Part shown: positions 15,407 to 22,693 of the stretch, piece by piece
How the letters are laid out: every line of letters starts with the position of its first letter
Numbering within the stretch: the first letter of the stretch is position 1
DNA from: Bryobacterales bacterium
Lineage (GTDB): Bacteria > Acidobacteriota > Terriglobia > Bryobacterales > Bryobacteraceae
Assembly (NCBI GenBank): GCA_020852755.1
Contig: JADZAF010000311.1
Span: 1 to 48,106, forward strand
Direction: 5' to 3'
DNA length: 48,106 nt
Notes under the pieces: model-generated
The model's database searches: none
The model's input: the letters and a program-made list of their open reading frames with translations, nothing else
Told to the model about the DNA's origin: nothing
Made by a program: the position numbers and the translations under genes

Positions 15407-17485
15407 ATGAGTAAGCGGCTTCGGTACACCATCGGAGCGATTCTGCTGGCTCTCTCCATCACGCTCGTCGTGTGGCAGGGATCCTTCGATTTCGGTTCCT
15501 ACGGCCCTGCCAATCCCACCCAGACCTTCATCTTCTGGGCCCTCTCCACCCTGACCTTCCTGCTCATGGTGACCCTCGGCTTCATGCTGTTCCGCACCGG
15601 CATCAAGCTCTACATCGAGCGCCGCAGCAACCAGCAGGGCTCGCGCATCAAGAGCAAGATTGTCTTCGTGGCCCTGGCCCTCAGCATCCTGCCCGTCTTC
15701 TTCCTGGTGCTGTTCAGCGTGAACGTGCTCAACCGCAACCTCGACAAGTGGTTCGGCCGGCCCGCCGAGATGGAATACCGGAGCTACGTGCAGATGGCCG
15801 AATCGCTCAAGGCCGAGGTGGCCGCCAAGGGCCGCGTGCAGGCCGCCCTGCTGGCCGCCCAGGAGCCGGTCCAGGCCCTGCTCGCCGAAGGTGTCCCTGC
15901 AAGCGGGTTCCTCAACCGTTTCTGCAGGGAGCAGCGCCTGGTGGCCGCTTCCATCCAGACCGGCCCGGAGGCGCCGCCCCTGGCACGCTGCGGCTCGTCC
16001 TCCGCGCTCCAATACCCCGGCAGCCACACGATCGTCGTGGAGGTCCCGGTCGCCGTTCAAGGCCGCACCGCCGGCCTGATCCGCGTCGTTCCCGAAATCC
16101 CGGTCGATATCGAACGCCAGCAGCGCGAGGTCGAAAACTACACCCGCCTCTATCACGAGCTGGCCGCCTACCGCAAGAACTTCCGCACCTTCTACCTGTG
16201 GGTGATGGCGCTCATCACCGTCTTCGTCCTCTTCTTCGCCACCTGGATCGCCCTGTTTCTGGCCAAGCAGATCAGCGGCCCGGTCTCAGCCCTGGTGCAC
16301 GCGGCCGGGGAGGTGCGGAAGGGCAACCTGAAGCACCGCGTGGAGGTGCAGGCCATCGACGAGCTGGGCGGACTGGTGCGCAATTTCAACGAGATGACCG
16401 CCGATCTGGAGGCCAGCCGGAGTGAACTGGAAGAGCGCCGCCGCTTCATGGAGGCGATCCTGGAAAGCATCCCCACGGGCGTCATCTCGACCGGCCCCGA
16501 GGGCGCCATCCAGCGCGTCAACCGCGCCCTCAAGCAGATATTTCCGCAAGCCGCAACCGCCCGCGCGCTCCACCTGGATGACCTGTTTTCCCGCGAGGAC
16601 ACTCTCGAAATCCTCTACCTGATGAAGCGCGCGCGCCGTACCGGCATCGCCACCCGCCAGCTTGAGCTGAAGCGCGACGCCCGCACCCTGCACCTCTCGG
16701 TCACCGTCTCGGCGCTCGAAGAGAAGATGACCTCGGGTTTCGTGATCGTCCTGGAAGACACCAGCGAGCTGTTGCGCGCCCAGAAGGCTGCCGCGTGGCA
16801 CGAAGTGGCCCGCCGTGTGGCCCACGAGATCAAGAACCCGCTCACCCCCATTGCTCTCTCCGCCGAGCGCATCAGCCGGCAGATCGCCCGGCTCTCGGCC
16901 CCTGCCGACACCACCCGCATCCTGGCCGAATGCTCGGAGATCATCACCCGCGAGGTGGAATCGGTCAAAACCCTGGTGAACGCCTTCTCCCAGTTCGCCC
17001 GTTTCCCGGCCGCCCAGCCCGTGCGCGCCAGCCTGAACCAGGTGGTCGAGAGCGCCATCGCTGTTTTCGCCGGCCGGCTGGACGGCATCGAGATCCGTAC
17101 GGAACTCGAGCCCGGCCTGCCCCCCGTCATGGTGGATCCCGAGCAATTCAAGCGCGTGGTGATCAACCTGGTCGACAACTCCGCCGAAGCCATGCAGGAC
17201 TCGCTCGTCCGGCGGATCTTCATATCCACCCAGCCGGGCCCCGCCGATACCATCGAACTGGTCATCGCCGACACCGGCTGCGGCGTCAGCGCCGAGGAGA
17301 AGGAGAAGCTTTTTCTGCCCTATTTCTCCACCAAGGGGCGCGGCACCGGCCTCGGGCTGGCGATTGTGAACCACATCCTCTCCGAACACGGCGCGAACAT
17401 TCGGGTGGAGGACAACAAGCCGGCCGGCGCGCGGTTCATCATCGAGGTTCCGGTCCTGGTCGAGGAGGCCGTAGCCCAGGCATGA
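15407..17485 (+). CDS. NtrY-like sensor histidine kinase
   Basis: Membrane sensor kinase of 692 residues. Transmembrane segments lie at about 8-25, 42-63 and 84-107. A periplasmic sensing region (about 110-260) and another span (about 263-285) follow, then HAMP (287-340), a PAS-like domain (345-455), and a HisKA domain with H473 in VAHEIKNPLTPIALSAERI. The ATPase domain has N591 in NLVDNSAEAM, DTGCGVS at 622-628 and GRGTGLGLAIV. This layout matches NtrY of the NtrYX pair, linked elsewhere to nitrogen, redox and envelope control. The response regulator gene overlaps by 4 bp (ATGA), so partnership is near certain. The signal is unknown. Confidence 0.92.
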   Translation: MSKRLRYTIGAILLALSITLVVWQGSFDFGSYGPANPTQTFIFWALSTLTFLLMVTLGFMLFRTGIKLYIERRSNQQGSRIKSKIVFVALALSILPVFFLVLFSVNVLNRNLDKWFGRPAEMEYRSYVQMAESLKAEVAAKGRVQAALLAAQEPVQALLAEGVPASGFLNRFCREQRLVAASIQTGPEAPPLARCGSSSALQYPGSHTIVVEVPVAVQGRTAGLIRVVPEIPVDIERQQREVENYTRLYHELAAYRKNFRTFYLWVMALITVFVLFFATWIALFLAKQISGPVSALVHAAGEVRKGNLKHRVEVQAIDELGGLVRNFNEMTADLEASRSELEERRRFMEAILESIPTGVISTGPEGAIQRVNRALKQIFPQAATARALHLDDLFSREDTLEILYLMKRARRTGIATRQLELKRDARTLHLSVTVSALEEKMTSGFVIVLEDTSELLRAQKAAAWHEVARRVAHEIKNPLTPIALSAERISRQIARLSAPADTTRILAECSEIITREVESVKTLVNAFSQFARFPAAQPVRASLNQVVESAIAVFAGRLDGIEIRTELEPGLPPVMVDPEQFKRVVINLVDNSAEAMQDSLVRRIFISTQPGPADTIELVIADTGCGVSAEEKEKLFLPYFSTKGRGTGLGLAIVNHILSEHGANIRVEDNKPAGARFIIEVPVLVEEAVAQA

Positions 17486-18846
17486 AACGCTCCCGCATCC
17501 TGGTGGTGGACGACGAGCCGGGCATCCGCCAGTCCCTTACCGGCGTCCTGGAGGACGAAGGCTACTGCGCGGGCGCCGTCGAGAGCGGCGAGACCTGTCT
17601 GGAGGAGATCGCCCGGCAGAGCTACGAACTGGTGCTGCTGGATGTCTGGCTGCCCGGCGCCGATGGCCTCGACGTGCTGGCCCGCATCCAGGAACTGCCC
17701 TTCACGGAACGCCCCGTGGTGGTCATGATCTCCGGCCACGGCTCCATCGAAACCGCGGTGAGGGCCACCAAGCTGGGCGCCTTCGACTTTCTCGAAAAAC
17801 CGCTCTCCATCCAGAAGATCAGCGTCATCGTGAAGAACGCCCTGGACCACCGGCGCCTGCGCATGGAGAACAGCCGGCTCCGGGAAGCGGCCGAAACCAA
17901 GTACCGCATCATCGGCGAAAGCGTCCCCATGAAGGCCCTGCGCCAGCAGCTCAATCTGATGGCCGGCACCAATGGCCGCGTCCTCATCTACGGCGAAAGC
18001 GGAACGGGCAAGGAACTGGTGGCCCACGCCATTCACGCCATGAGCCCGCGCGCTTCGGAAGCCTTCGTCGAGGTGAACTGCGCCGCCATTCCCGAGGAGC
18101 TGATCGAGAGCGAATTGTTCGGCCACCGCAAGGGCAGCTTCACCAGCGCCCATGAAAACAAGACCGGGAAGTTCCAGAAGGCGGACGGCGGCACGCTCTT
18201 CCTGGACGAAGTGGGCGACATGAGCCTGCGCACCCAGTCCAAGGTGCTGCGCGCCCTGGAGGAACAGCGCTTCGAGCCGGTGGGCGCCTCCGGCTACGTG
18301 CAAGTGGACGTCAGGGTGGTGGCGGCCACCAACAAGAACCTGGAAGCCGAGATCGAACGCGGCAATTTCCGCGAGGATCTCTTCTACCGGCTCAACGTCA
18401 TCCCCTTCTCCGTTCCCCCGCTGCGCGAGCGGCTGGAAGACGTGCCCCTGCTGGCCGACTATTTCCTCCAGGAGTTCACCACGCTGTACGGGCGCAAGCC
18501 CAAGGAGCTGACCCCGGAGGCCTACGACCTGCTCAGGAGCCATCACTGGCCGGGCAATGTGCGCGAGCTGCGCAACCTGATGGAGCGTATCGTGATCCTC
18601 AACCCGCAGGTGCGCGTGGACGTCCGCCACGTCCCCCTGCCGCTGGCCCGAAGGGCCCCGGCCGCCGGCCTGCCCGAGCGCACCGGGAGCCTCCAGGAGG
18701 TCCGGGAGGCGGCCGAGCGGGACTATATCCTCAAGAAGCTGGAAGAGACCCGCGGCAACGTGAGCCGCACGGCCGAACTCCTCGGCCTGGAGCGGAGCAA
18801 TCTCTATCGCAAGATGAAAGCCCTGGGCATCACTCCCAAGGAGTGA
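17482..18846 (+). CDS. NtrX/NtrC-family sigma54-dependent response regulator
   Basis: A 454-residue regulator. A receiver domain (1-120) has the phospho-acceptor D54 in LVLLDVWLPGADG and K104-like lysine in DFLEKPLS. The AAA+ domain (about 140-380) has Walker A GESGTGKE (171-178), Walker B GGTLFLDEVGDM, FREDLFYRLNV and HHWPGNVRELRN. A Fis-type helix-turn-helix ends the protein (NVSRTAELLGLERSNLYRKMKALGI). The sigma54-contact loop, normally GAFTGA, reads GSFTSA (218-223), so two positions differ. That may weaken or alter sigma54 activation. The start codon overlaps the kinase stop by 4 bp. Its targets cannot be read from this window. Confidence 0.93.
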   Translation: MKRSRILVVDDEPGIRQSLTGVLEDEGYCAGAVESGETCLEEIARQSYELVLLDVWLPGADGLDVLARIQELPFTERPVVVMISGHGSIETAVRATKLGAFDFLEKPLSIQKISVIVKNALDHRRLRMENSRLREAAETKYRIIGESVPMKALRQQLNLMAGTNGRVLIYGESGTGKELVAHAIHAMSPRASEAFVEVNCAAIPEELIESELFGHRKGSFTSAHENKTGKFQKADGGTLFLDEVGDMSLRTQSKVLRALEEQRFEPVGASGYVQVDVRVVAATNKNLEAEIERGNFREDLFYRLNVIPFSVPPLRERLEDVPLLADYFLQEFTTLYGRKPKELTPEAYDLLRSHHWPGNVRELRNLMERIVILNPQVRVDVRHVPLPLARRAPAAGLPERTGSLQEVREAAERDYILKKLEETRGNVSRTAELLGLERSNLYRKMKALGITPKE

Positions 18847-18861
18847 TCCGGCACGGCAGGG

Positions 18862-18867
18862 TACAAT
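18862..18867 (+). promoter_or_regulatory. TACAAT box before the Gfo/Idh/MocA gene
   Basis: TACAAT ends 11 nt before the ATG at 18879. No strong -35 is visible. The transcript would start about 5 nt before the start codon. Confidence 0.4.
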
Positions 18868-18878
18868 CTCCTTGAAGC

Positions 18879-20162
18879 ATGAGTACCGAGCGCAGGATTT
18901 TTCTGAAGAGCGCCGCCGCGGCGGCCGGCTGGGCGGTTCCGTTGTTCGGCCAGAGGGGCAAACTCCGCACCGTGCTGATCGGCAGCGGGTGGTGGGGAAT
19001 GAACATCCTTTACGAGGCCATGGCCTCGGGCGAGTGCCAGGTCGCCGGGCTGTGTGACGTCGATTCCAGCCAGCTCGATTCCGCCCTCGCCCGCGTGCGC
19101 AAGCTCTCCTCCGATCAGCCCGCGGTCTACAGGGACTACAGGGAACTGCTGGCCAAGGAAAAGCCCGACATCGCCATCATCGCCACGCCCGACCACTGGC
19201 ACCCGCTGGCCGCCATCGCCGCCCTCAAGGCCGGGGCGCACGTGTACGTGGAGAAGCCCATCGGACATACCATCCGGGAGGGACGCGCCATGGTCAACGC
19301 CGCCCGGGCTGCCGGGCGGGTGGTGCAGGTCGGACTCCACCGCCGCGTCTCCCCCCACAACGTGGCCGGCATGGAATTCCTGAAATCCGGAAAGGTGGGC
19401 AAGATCGGCATGGTCCGGGCCTTCGTCCATAATGCCGGCGGCCCCGGACAGAAAACGCCCCCCGCCGATCCGCCGCAAGGCCTGGACTGGGATTTCTGGT
19501 GCGGCCCCGCTCCCCTGGTTCCCTTCCACAAGAACATGCACCCGCGCGGCTGGCGCAATTTCCTCCACTTCGGTAACGGCACCCTGGCCGACTGGGGCGT
19601 GCACTGGTTCGACCAGATCCTCTGGTGGACCGAGGAGAAGTACCCGAAGAAGATCTTCTCCACTGCCGCGCGCCACATACGGGAGGACAACACGGACGCT
19701 CCCGACCACCAGGTGTGCAGCTACGAGTTCGAATCCTTCACCGCCGTCTGGGAGCACCGCCAGTTCGCCGGCAACGAAGCCGAGAAGAGCAGCGTCGGCG
19801 TCTATTTCTACGGTACGGAGGGTACCTTCCACATGGGCTGGCTGGACGGCTGGACCTTCTATCCCGCCCGCAAGAGCGCCCCGGTCCTCCACCAGGACCC
19901 CCGGCTGAACCAGCCCGACTCGCAGAACATCCGCGAACTCTGGGCCGATTTCCTGGCCGCCGCCAAAAGCAAACGGCGCCCCGCCGCCGACATCGAGAAC
20001 GGACACCGGGCGACCAACATCAGCCTGCTCGGAATGTTGTCGTGGAAGCTGGGACGATCCGTGCGTTGGGATGGCGAAAAGGAAACCATCCCGGGCGATG
20101 CCGAGGCCAACCGCTTGCTGAGCCGCAAGTATCGCGGGCCCTGGGAGTATCCGAAGGCCTGA
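18879..20162 (+). CDS. Tat-exported Gfo/Idh/MocA family oxidoreductase
   Basis: NAD(P)-dependent sugar or polyol oxidoreductase family, 427 residues. The N-terminus has a Tat-type signal (ERRIFLKSAAAAAGWAVPLFG, RR at 5-6). A Rossmann domain follows with VLIGSGWWGMNI at 32-43 and the family EKP motif in AHVYVEKPIGHT (about 122-133). The C-terminal alpha/beta domain contains GNGTLADWGVHWFDQILWW, a common metal- or substrate-binding segment in secreted members. Acidobacteria, Planctomycetes and Verrucomicrobia carry many such proteins in polysaccharide use. The substrate is not identifiable. It converges on the Sel1 gene with only two bases between stop codons. Confidence 0.87.
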   Translation: MSTERRIFLKSAAAAAGWAVPLFGQRGKLRTVLIGSGWWGMNILYEAMASGECQVAGLCDVDSSQLDSALARVRKLSSDQPAVYRDYRELLAKEKPDIAIIATPDHWHPLAAIAALKAGAHVYVEKPIGHTIREGRAMVNAARAAGRVVQVGLHRRVSPHNVAGMEFLKSGKVGKIGMVRAFVHNAGGPGQKTPPADPPQGLDWDFWCGPAPLVPFHKNMHPRGWRNFLHFGNGTLADWGVHWFDQILWWTEEKYPKKIFSTAARHIREDNTDAPDHQVCSYEFESFTAVWEHRQFAGNEAEKSSVGVYFYGTEGTFHMGWLDGWTFYPARKSAPVLHQDPRLNQPDSQNIRELWADFLAAAKSKRRPAADIENGHRATNISLLGMLSWKLGRSVRWDGEKETIPGDAEANRLLSRKYRGPWEYPKA

Positions 20163-20164
20163 CC

Positions 20165-21016
20165 CTACTGCGTATCCACCTGCACGGCTCCGGCCGGGGC
20201 CCGTGCCGGACCGCGGACCACCGCGGAGTCTTTCTCCGCGCCCTCACGCACCGGGACCCAGCCCACGCCCTGCTGCTGCGCCCGGAGGATGTCTTGAGTC
20301 TTCATGCGCTTCGCGGTGGCCCGCAGCAACTGCCCCGAGATCCGGTCGCCCGCCGCCTCGGCCCGGCTGAACCACATATAGGCCTGCACCAGGTCGCGCG
20401 GCGTGCCCTGCGCGTTGTAGTAGAGAACACCCAGATTCCTCATGGCGTGCACGTGGCCCTGGCGCGCCGCGCGGAGATACCACGTCAGCGCCTGCTCGTA
20501 GTTCTTTTCCTGATCGTGGAGAGCGCCGAGGTTGAACTGTGCCGCGGCCAGGCCCTTTTCCGCCGCCTGCAAGTACCAACGCCCGGCTTCCGCTACGTTT
20601 TTCTCTACACCTTCGCCCTGATCGTACATGGCGCCGATATTGTTGGCCGCGTCCGCCAGACCTTGCTCCGCCGCTTTCCGATACCAGTCCCGCGCCAGCG
20701 AGTAATCCTTCGCCACACCCTGTCCGCCGGCGCAGAGGATCCCCAGGTTGTATTGAGCCGCAACCACACCCTGTTCCGCGGCCTTCAGGTACCAGCGAGC
20801 CGCTTCAGCCTGGTCCTCCGGGGTTCCTAGACCCCGGCTGTACAGCAGTCCCAGGTTGAATTGTGCGTGAGCGTCCCCTCGCTCGGCATAGGGCCGCCAC
20901 TCACTCAAAGCCGTTGCATAATCCCCTCTTTGGTATGCTTCCAGCCCGGCCTTGAAATCGCAGGCCGCCGGCGCCGCCAGGATCGCGAATAGAATGAATC
21001 CGAAACAACGGTTCAT
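20165..21016 (-). CDS. Sel1-like repeat protein, secreted
   Basis: Protein-protein interaction scaffold made of Sel1/TPR-like repeats. From the ATG at 21016 (283 residues) it starts with a signal peptide MNRCFGFILFAILAAPAAC. About six repeats of the form AAEQGxAxAQYNLGxxYxxGxGVxxDxxxAxxWYxKA cover residues 30-225. The tail (about 226-283) lacks repeats and contains GWVPVREGAEKDSAV. The upstream in-frame GTG at 21046 would spoil the signal peptide, so I excluded it. The Cys at the end of the signal could be a lipidation site, though the lipobox is weak. It is likely periplasmic. It lies 40 bp after the glycine-zipper gene on the same strand. Confidence 0.85.
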   Translation of the reverse strand: MNRCFGFILFAILAAPAACDFKAGLEAYQRGDYATALSEWRPYAERGDAHAQFNLGLLYSRGLGTPEDQAEAARWYLKAAEQGVVAAQYNLGILCAGGQGVAKDYSLARDWYRKAAEQGLADAANNIGAMYDQGEGVEKNVAEAGRWYLQAAEKGLAAAQFNLGALHDQEKNYEQALTWYLRAARQGHVHAMRNLGVLYYNAQGTPRDLVQAYMWFSRAEAAGDRISGQLLRATAKRMKTQDILRAQQQGVGWVPVREGAEKDSAVVRGPARAPAGAVQVDTQ

Positions 21017-21055
21017 ACGTTGGCAATCTTGCACGCCGGCAGCCACTGCCCGGAT

Positions 21056-21547
21056 CTACCGGTTATGGGTCAAGCGGTCGTAGACAAAGCCAGCCGCCCC
21101 TCCGCCCAGAGCGCCGATTGCCGCACCCTTGCCTCCGCCGGCCAGCGCCCCGATTGCGGCGCCGACGCCCGCGCTTCCCGCTACAATGGCCGCCGACTTG
21201 GCGGTTGACCGTTTCTTCCTCACCACCGGGGCTTGCCGGACCACCCGGCGCTCCACTACCGGCTGCCGGACGACCTCGCGCTGCACCACCGTCTGCGGCT
21301 GCCGGACCACCCTCACGTACTGCCGGTCGGCGTAGGGCTCCACCGGCGTAAAATATGCGGCCGGCTGGGCGCCGTTGCCCGCCATGCCGGGGCCGTAGCC
21401 CGGCTGAGCCGGATTGTAGTAGTTGACCCCATAGGCAGGCAGCGGACCGAATCCCATGGGCGCGGGCGCCTCCGGCCGGCGGGCCCAGCCCGCCGCCGCC
21501 ACTACCGCCAAAGCTACGAACGCCGCTATGATTGCTCCCTGTCGCAT
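21056..21547 (-). CDS. Glycine-zipper envelope protein
   Basis: A 163-residue secreted or membrane protein. A hydrophobic N-terminal segment (GAIIAAFVALAVVAAAGW) acts as signal or anchor. A Pro/Tyr/Gly-rich region follows, then a VVRQPxVV-type repeat stretch. Near the end is a glycine zipper (AGSAGVGAAIGALAGGGKGAAIGALGGGAAG) of the kind found in outer-membrane-associated YMGG/Rickettsia 17-kDa-like proteins. I chose the ATG at 21547, with AAGGAG 5 nt upstream, over the GTG at 21553 that overlaps this site. It is divergent from the WG-repeat gene. The 95-bp gap holds a palindrome shared with other envelope genes here. Confidence 0.8.
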   Translation of the reverse strand: MRQGAIIAAFVALAVVAAAGWARRPEAPAPMGFGPLPAYGVNYYNPAQPGYGPGMAGNGAQPAAYFTPVEPYADRQYVRVVRQPQTVVQREVVRQPVVERRVVRQAPVVRKKRSTAKSAAIVAGSAGVGAAIGALAGGGKGAAIGALGGGAAGFVYDRLTHNR

Positions 21548-21582
21548 AGACACTCCTTACACTTCATCAGACGCTGTGACGC

Positions 21583-21597
21583 GCAACCGAGTTGCAA
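21583..21597. promoter_or_regulatory. Palindromic operator between divergent envelope genes
   Basis: GCAACCGAGTTGC (21583-21595) is a perfect 5-3-5 palindrome. Read on the minus strand it is GCAACTCGGTTGC, identical to the core of the TonB-receptor operator at 26288-26300. A half-site ATTGCA follows at 21609-21614, and another TTGCAT near 21632. The regulator is unknown. Confidence 0.5.
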
Positions 21598-21642
21598 CTG
21601 GAAGTCCGATTGCAGCACCCCCCGGAGGAGGTTGCATGAGCT

Positions 21643-22632
21643 ATGGATCCGTATGCCGACGCACCAAATCCTCCCGGGCAAGGGACCTATCCCGATCGGG
21701 AACAGTATCCGCCGGAGCGCCCCTGGAGGTGGCCTGCCTGGGGCGAATGGCGCGGCCCTCGCTGGCTGTTGCCCGCCCTGTTGATCGGCCTCGCGGCCGT
21801 CGCGGTTCTGGCCGCCGGGATCGCGACCCGCCCCGGCAAATACTACCCGATGCGGCTCAACGGCAAGTACGGGTACATTGACGCCAAGGGTGACATCGCC
21901 ATCCAGCCGCGGTTCGCCATGGCCGGCGAGTTCCAGGACGGTCTGGCTCCGGTCAAGGTCGGGGACAAGTGGGGCTACGTCGACGGCAAGGGGAAGAACG
22001 TGATCCCCCCGCAGTTCGATATGGCCGATCCGTTCTTCGACGGCCGCGCCCTGGTCGGCTTGGGGCCCCGCATGGGATACATCGACCCGGAGGGCAGGTT
22101 CGCCATCAACCCCCAGTTCGAAGGCGCCGGGCGCTTTTCGGAAGGCCTCGCGCCGGTGATGGTGCAAGGACGCTGGGGCTTCATCGACCGCGACGGCAGG
22201 CCCGCCATCAACCTGCAATTCGACGAAGCGGGCAGCTTCTCAGGCGACCGCGCGCTGGTGCGCATCGGGGACCGCTACGGCTATATTGACCGTTCCGGCA
22301 GAATCGTCATCACGCCCCAATATGAAGCCGCGGGCGGCTTCTCGGACGACCGGGCGCTGGTAAAGGTGAACGGCAAGTTCGGGTACATCGATAAGTCCGG
22401 CCGCATCGCCATCCAGCCCCAGTTCGACCGCGCCGGGGATTTCTCCGATGGTCTGGCCTACGGGGCTATCGGGAACCGCTTCGGCTACATCGACCGCTCC
22501 GGCAAGTTCGTGATCAACCCGCAATTCGACCAGGCCGGGGATTTTTCCGGCCGCCTGGCGCCGGTTTGGCTCGGCGACCGCCAGGGTTACATCAACCGCG
22601 AAGGAAAGTACGTCTGGAACCCCACCAGCTAG
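21643..22632 (+). CDS. WG-repeat protein with single membrane anchor
   Basis: A 329-residue protein. A short Pro-rich cytoplasmic part (1-41) precedes one membrane span (about 42-62). Seven tandem WG/KWGY-type repeats follow (about 70-325), each of the form GxxGYIDxxGxxxIxPQFxxAxxFxxGLAxV. WG repeats form beta-rich scaffolds of poorly known role, often on the cell surface or in effector proteins. The repeats would lie in the periplasm. A GGAGGAGG sequence lies about 11 nt before the ATG. The gene shares its upstream region with the glycine-zipper gene and is followed by a strong hairpin. Confidence 0.87.
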   Translation: MDPYADAPNPPGQGTYPDREQYPPERPWRWPAWGEWRGPRWLLPALLIGLAAVAVLAAGIATRPGKYYPMRLNGKYGYIDAKGDIAIQPRFAMAGEFQDGLAPVKVGDKWGYVDGKGKNVIPPQFDMADPFFDGRALVGLGPRMGYIDPEGRFAINPQFEGAGRFSEGLAPVMVQGRWGFIDRDGRPAINLQFDEAGSFSGDRALVRIGDRYGYIDRSGRIVITPQYEAAGGFSDDRALVKVNGKFGYIDKSGRIAIQPQFDRAGDFSDGLAYGAIGNRFGYIDRSGKFVINPQFDQAGDFSGRLAPVWLGDRQGYINREGKYVWNPTS

Positions 22633-22638
22633 GGAATA

Positions 22639-22690
22639 AAGGGGACAGAGGGATTTTATTCGCGCGCGGACAGAATCCCTCTGTTCCCTT
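22639..22690. terminator. Long inverted repeat, probable bidirectional terminator or REP-like element
   Basis: Arms 22639-22653 and 22676-22690 pair over 15 bp with one G-U, extended by three more pairs, around a loop of about 16 nt. It sits between the convergent WG-repeat and ABC permease genes. The arm sequence AAGGGGACAGAGGGATT resembles dispersed GGGGACAG palindromes found in many genomes, so it may be a mobile repeat rather than a simple terminator. Confidence 0.6.
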
Positions 22691-22693
22691 CAT

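Noticed and set aside
16286..17389. Long minus-strand frames opposite the sensor kinase and its regulator (also 17320-18630)
   Set aside because: Both lie fully inside confident genes and show no protein-like motifs.
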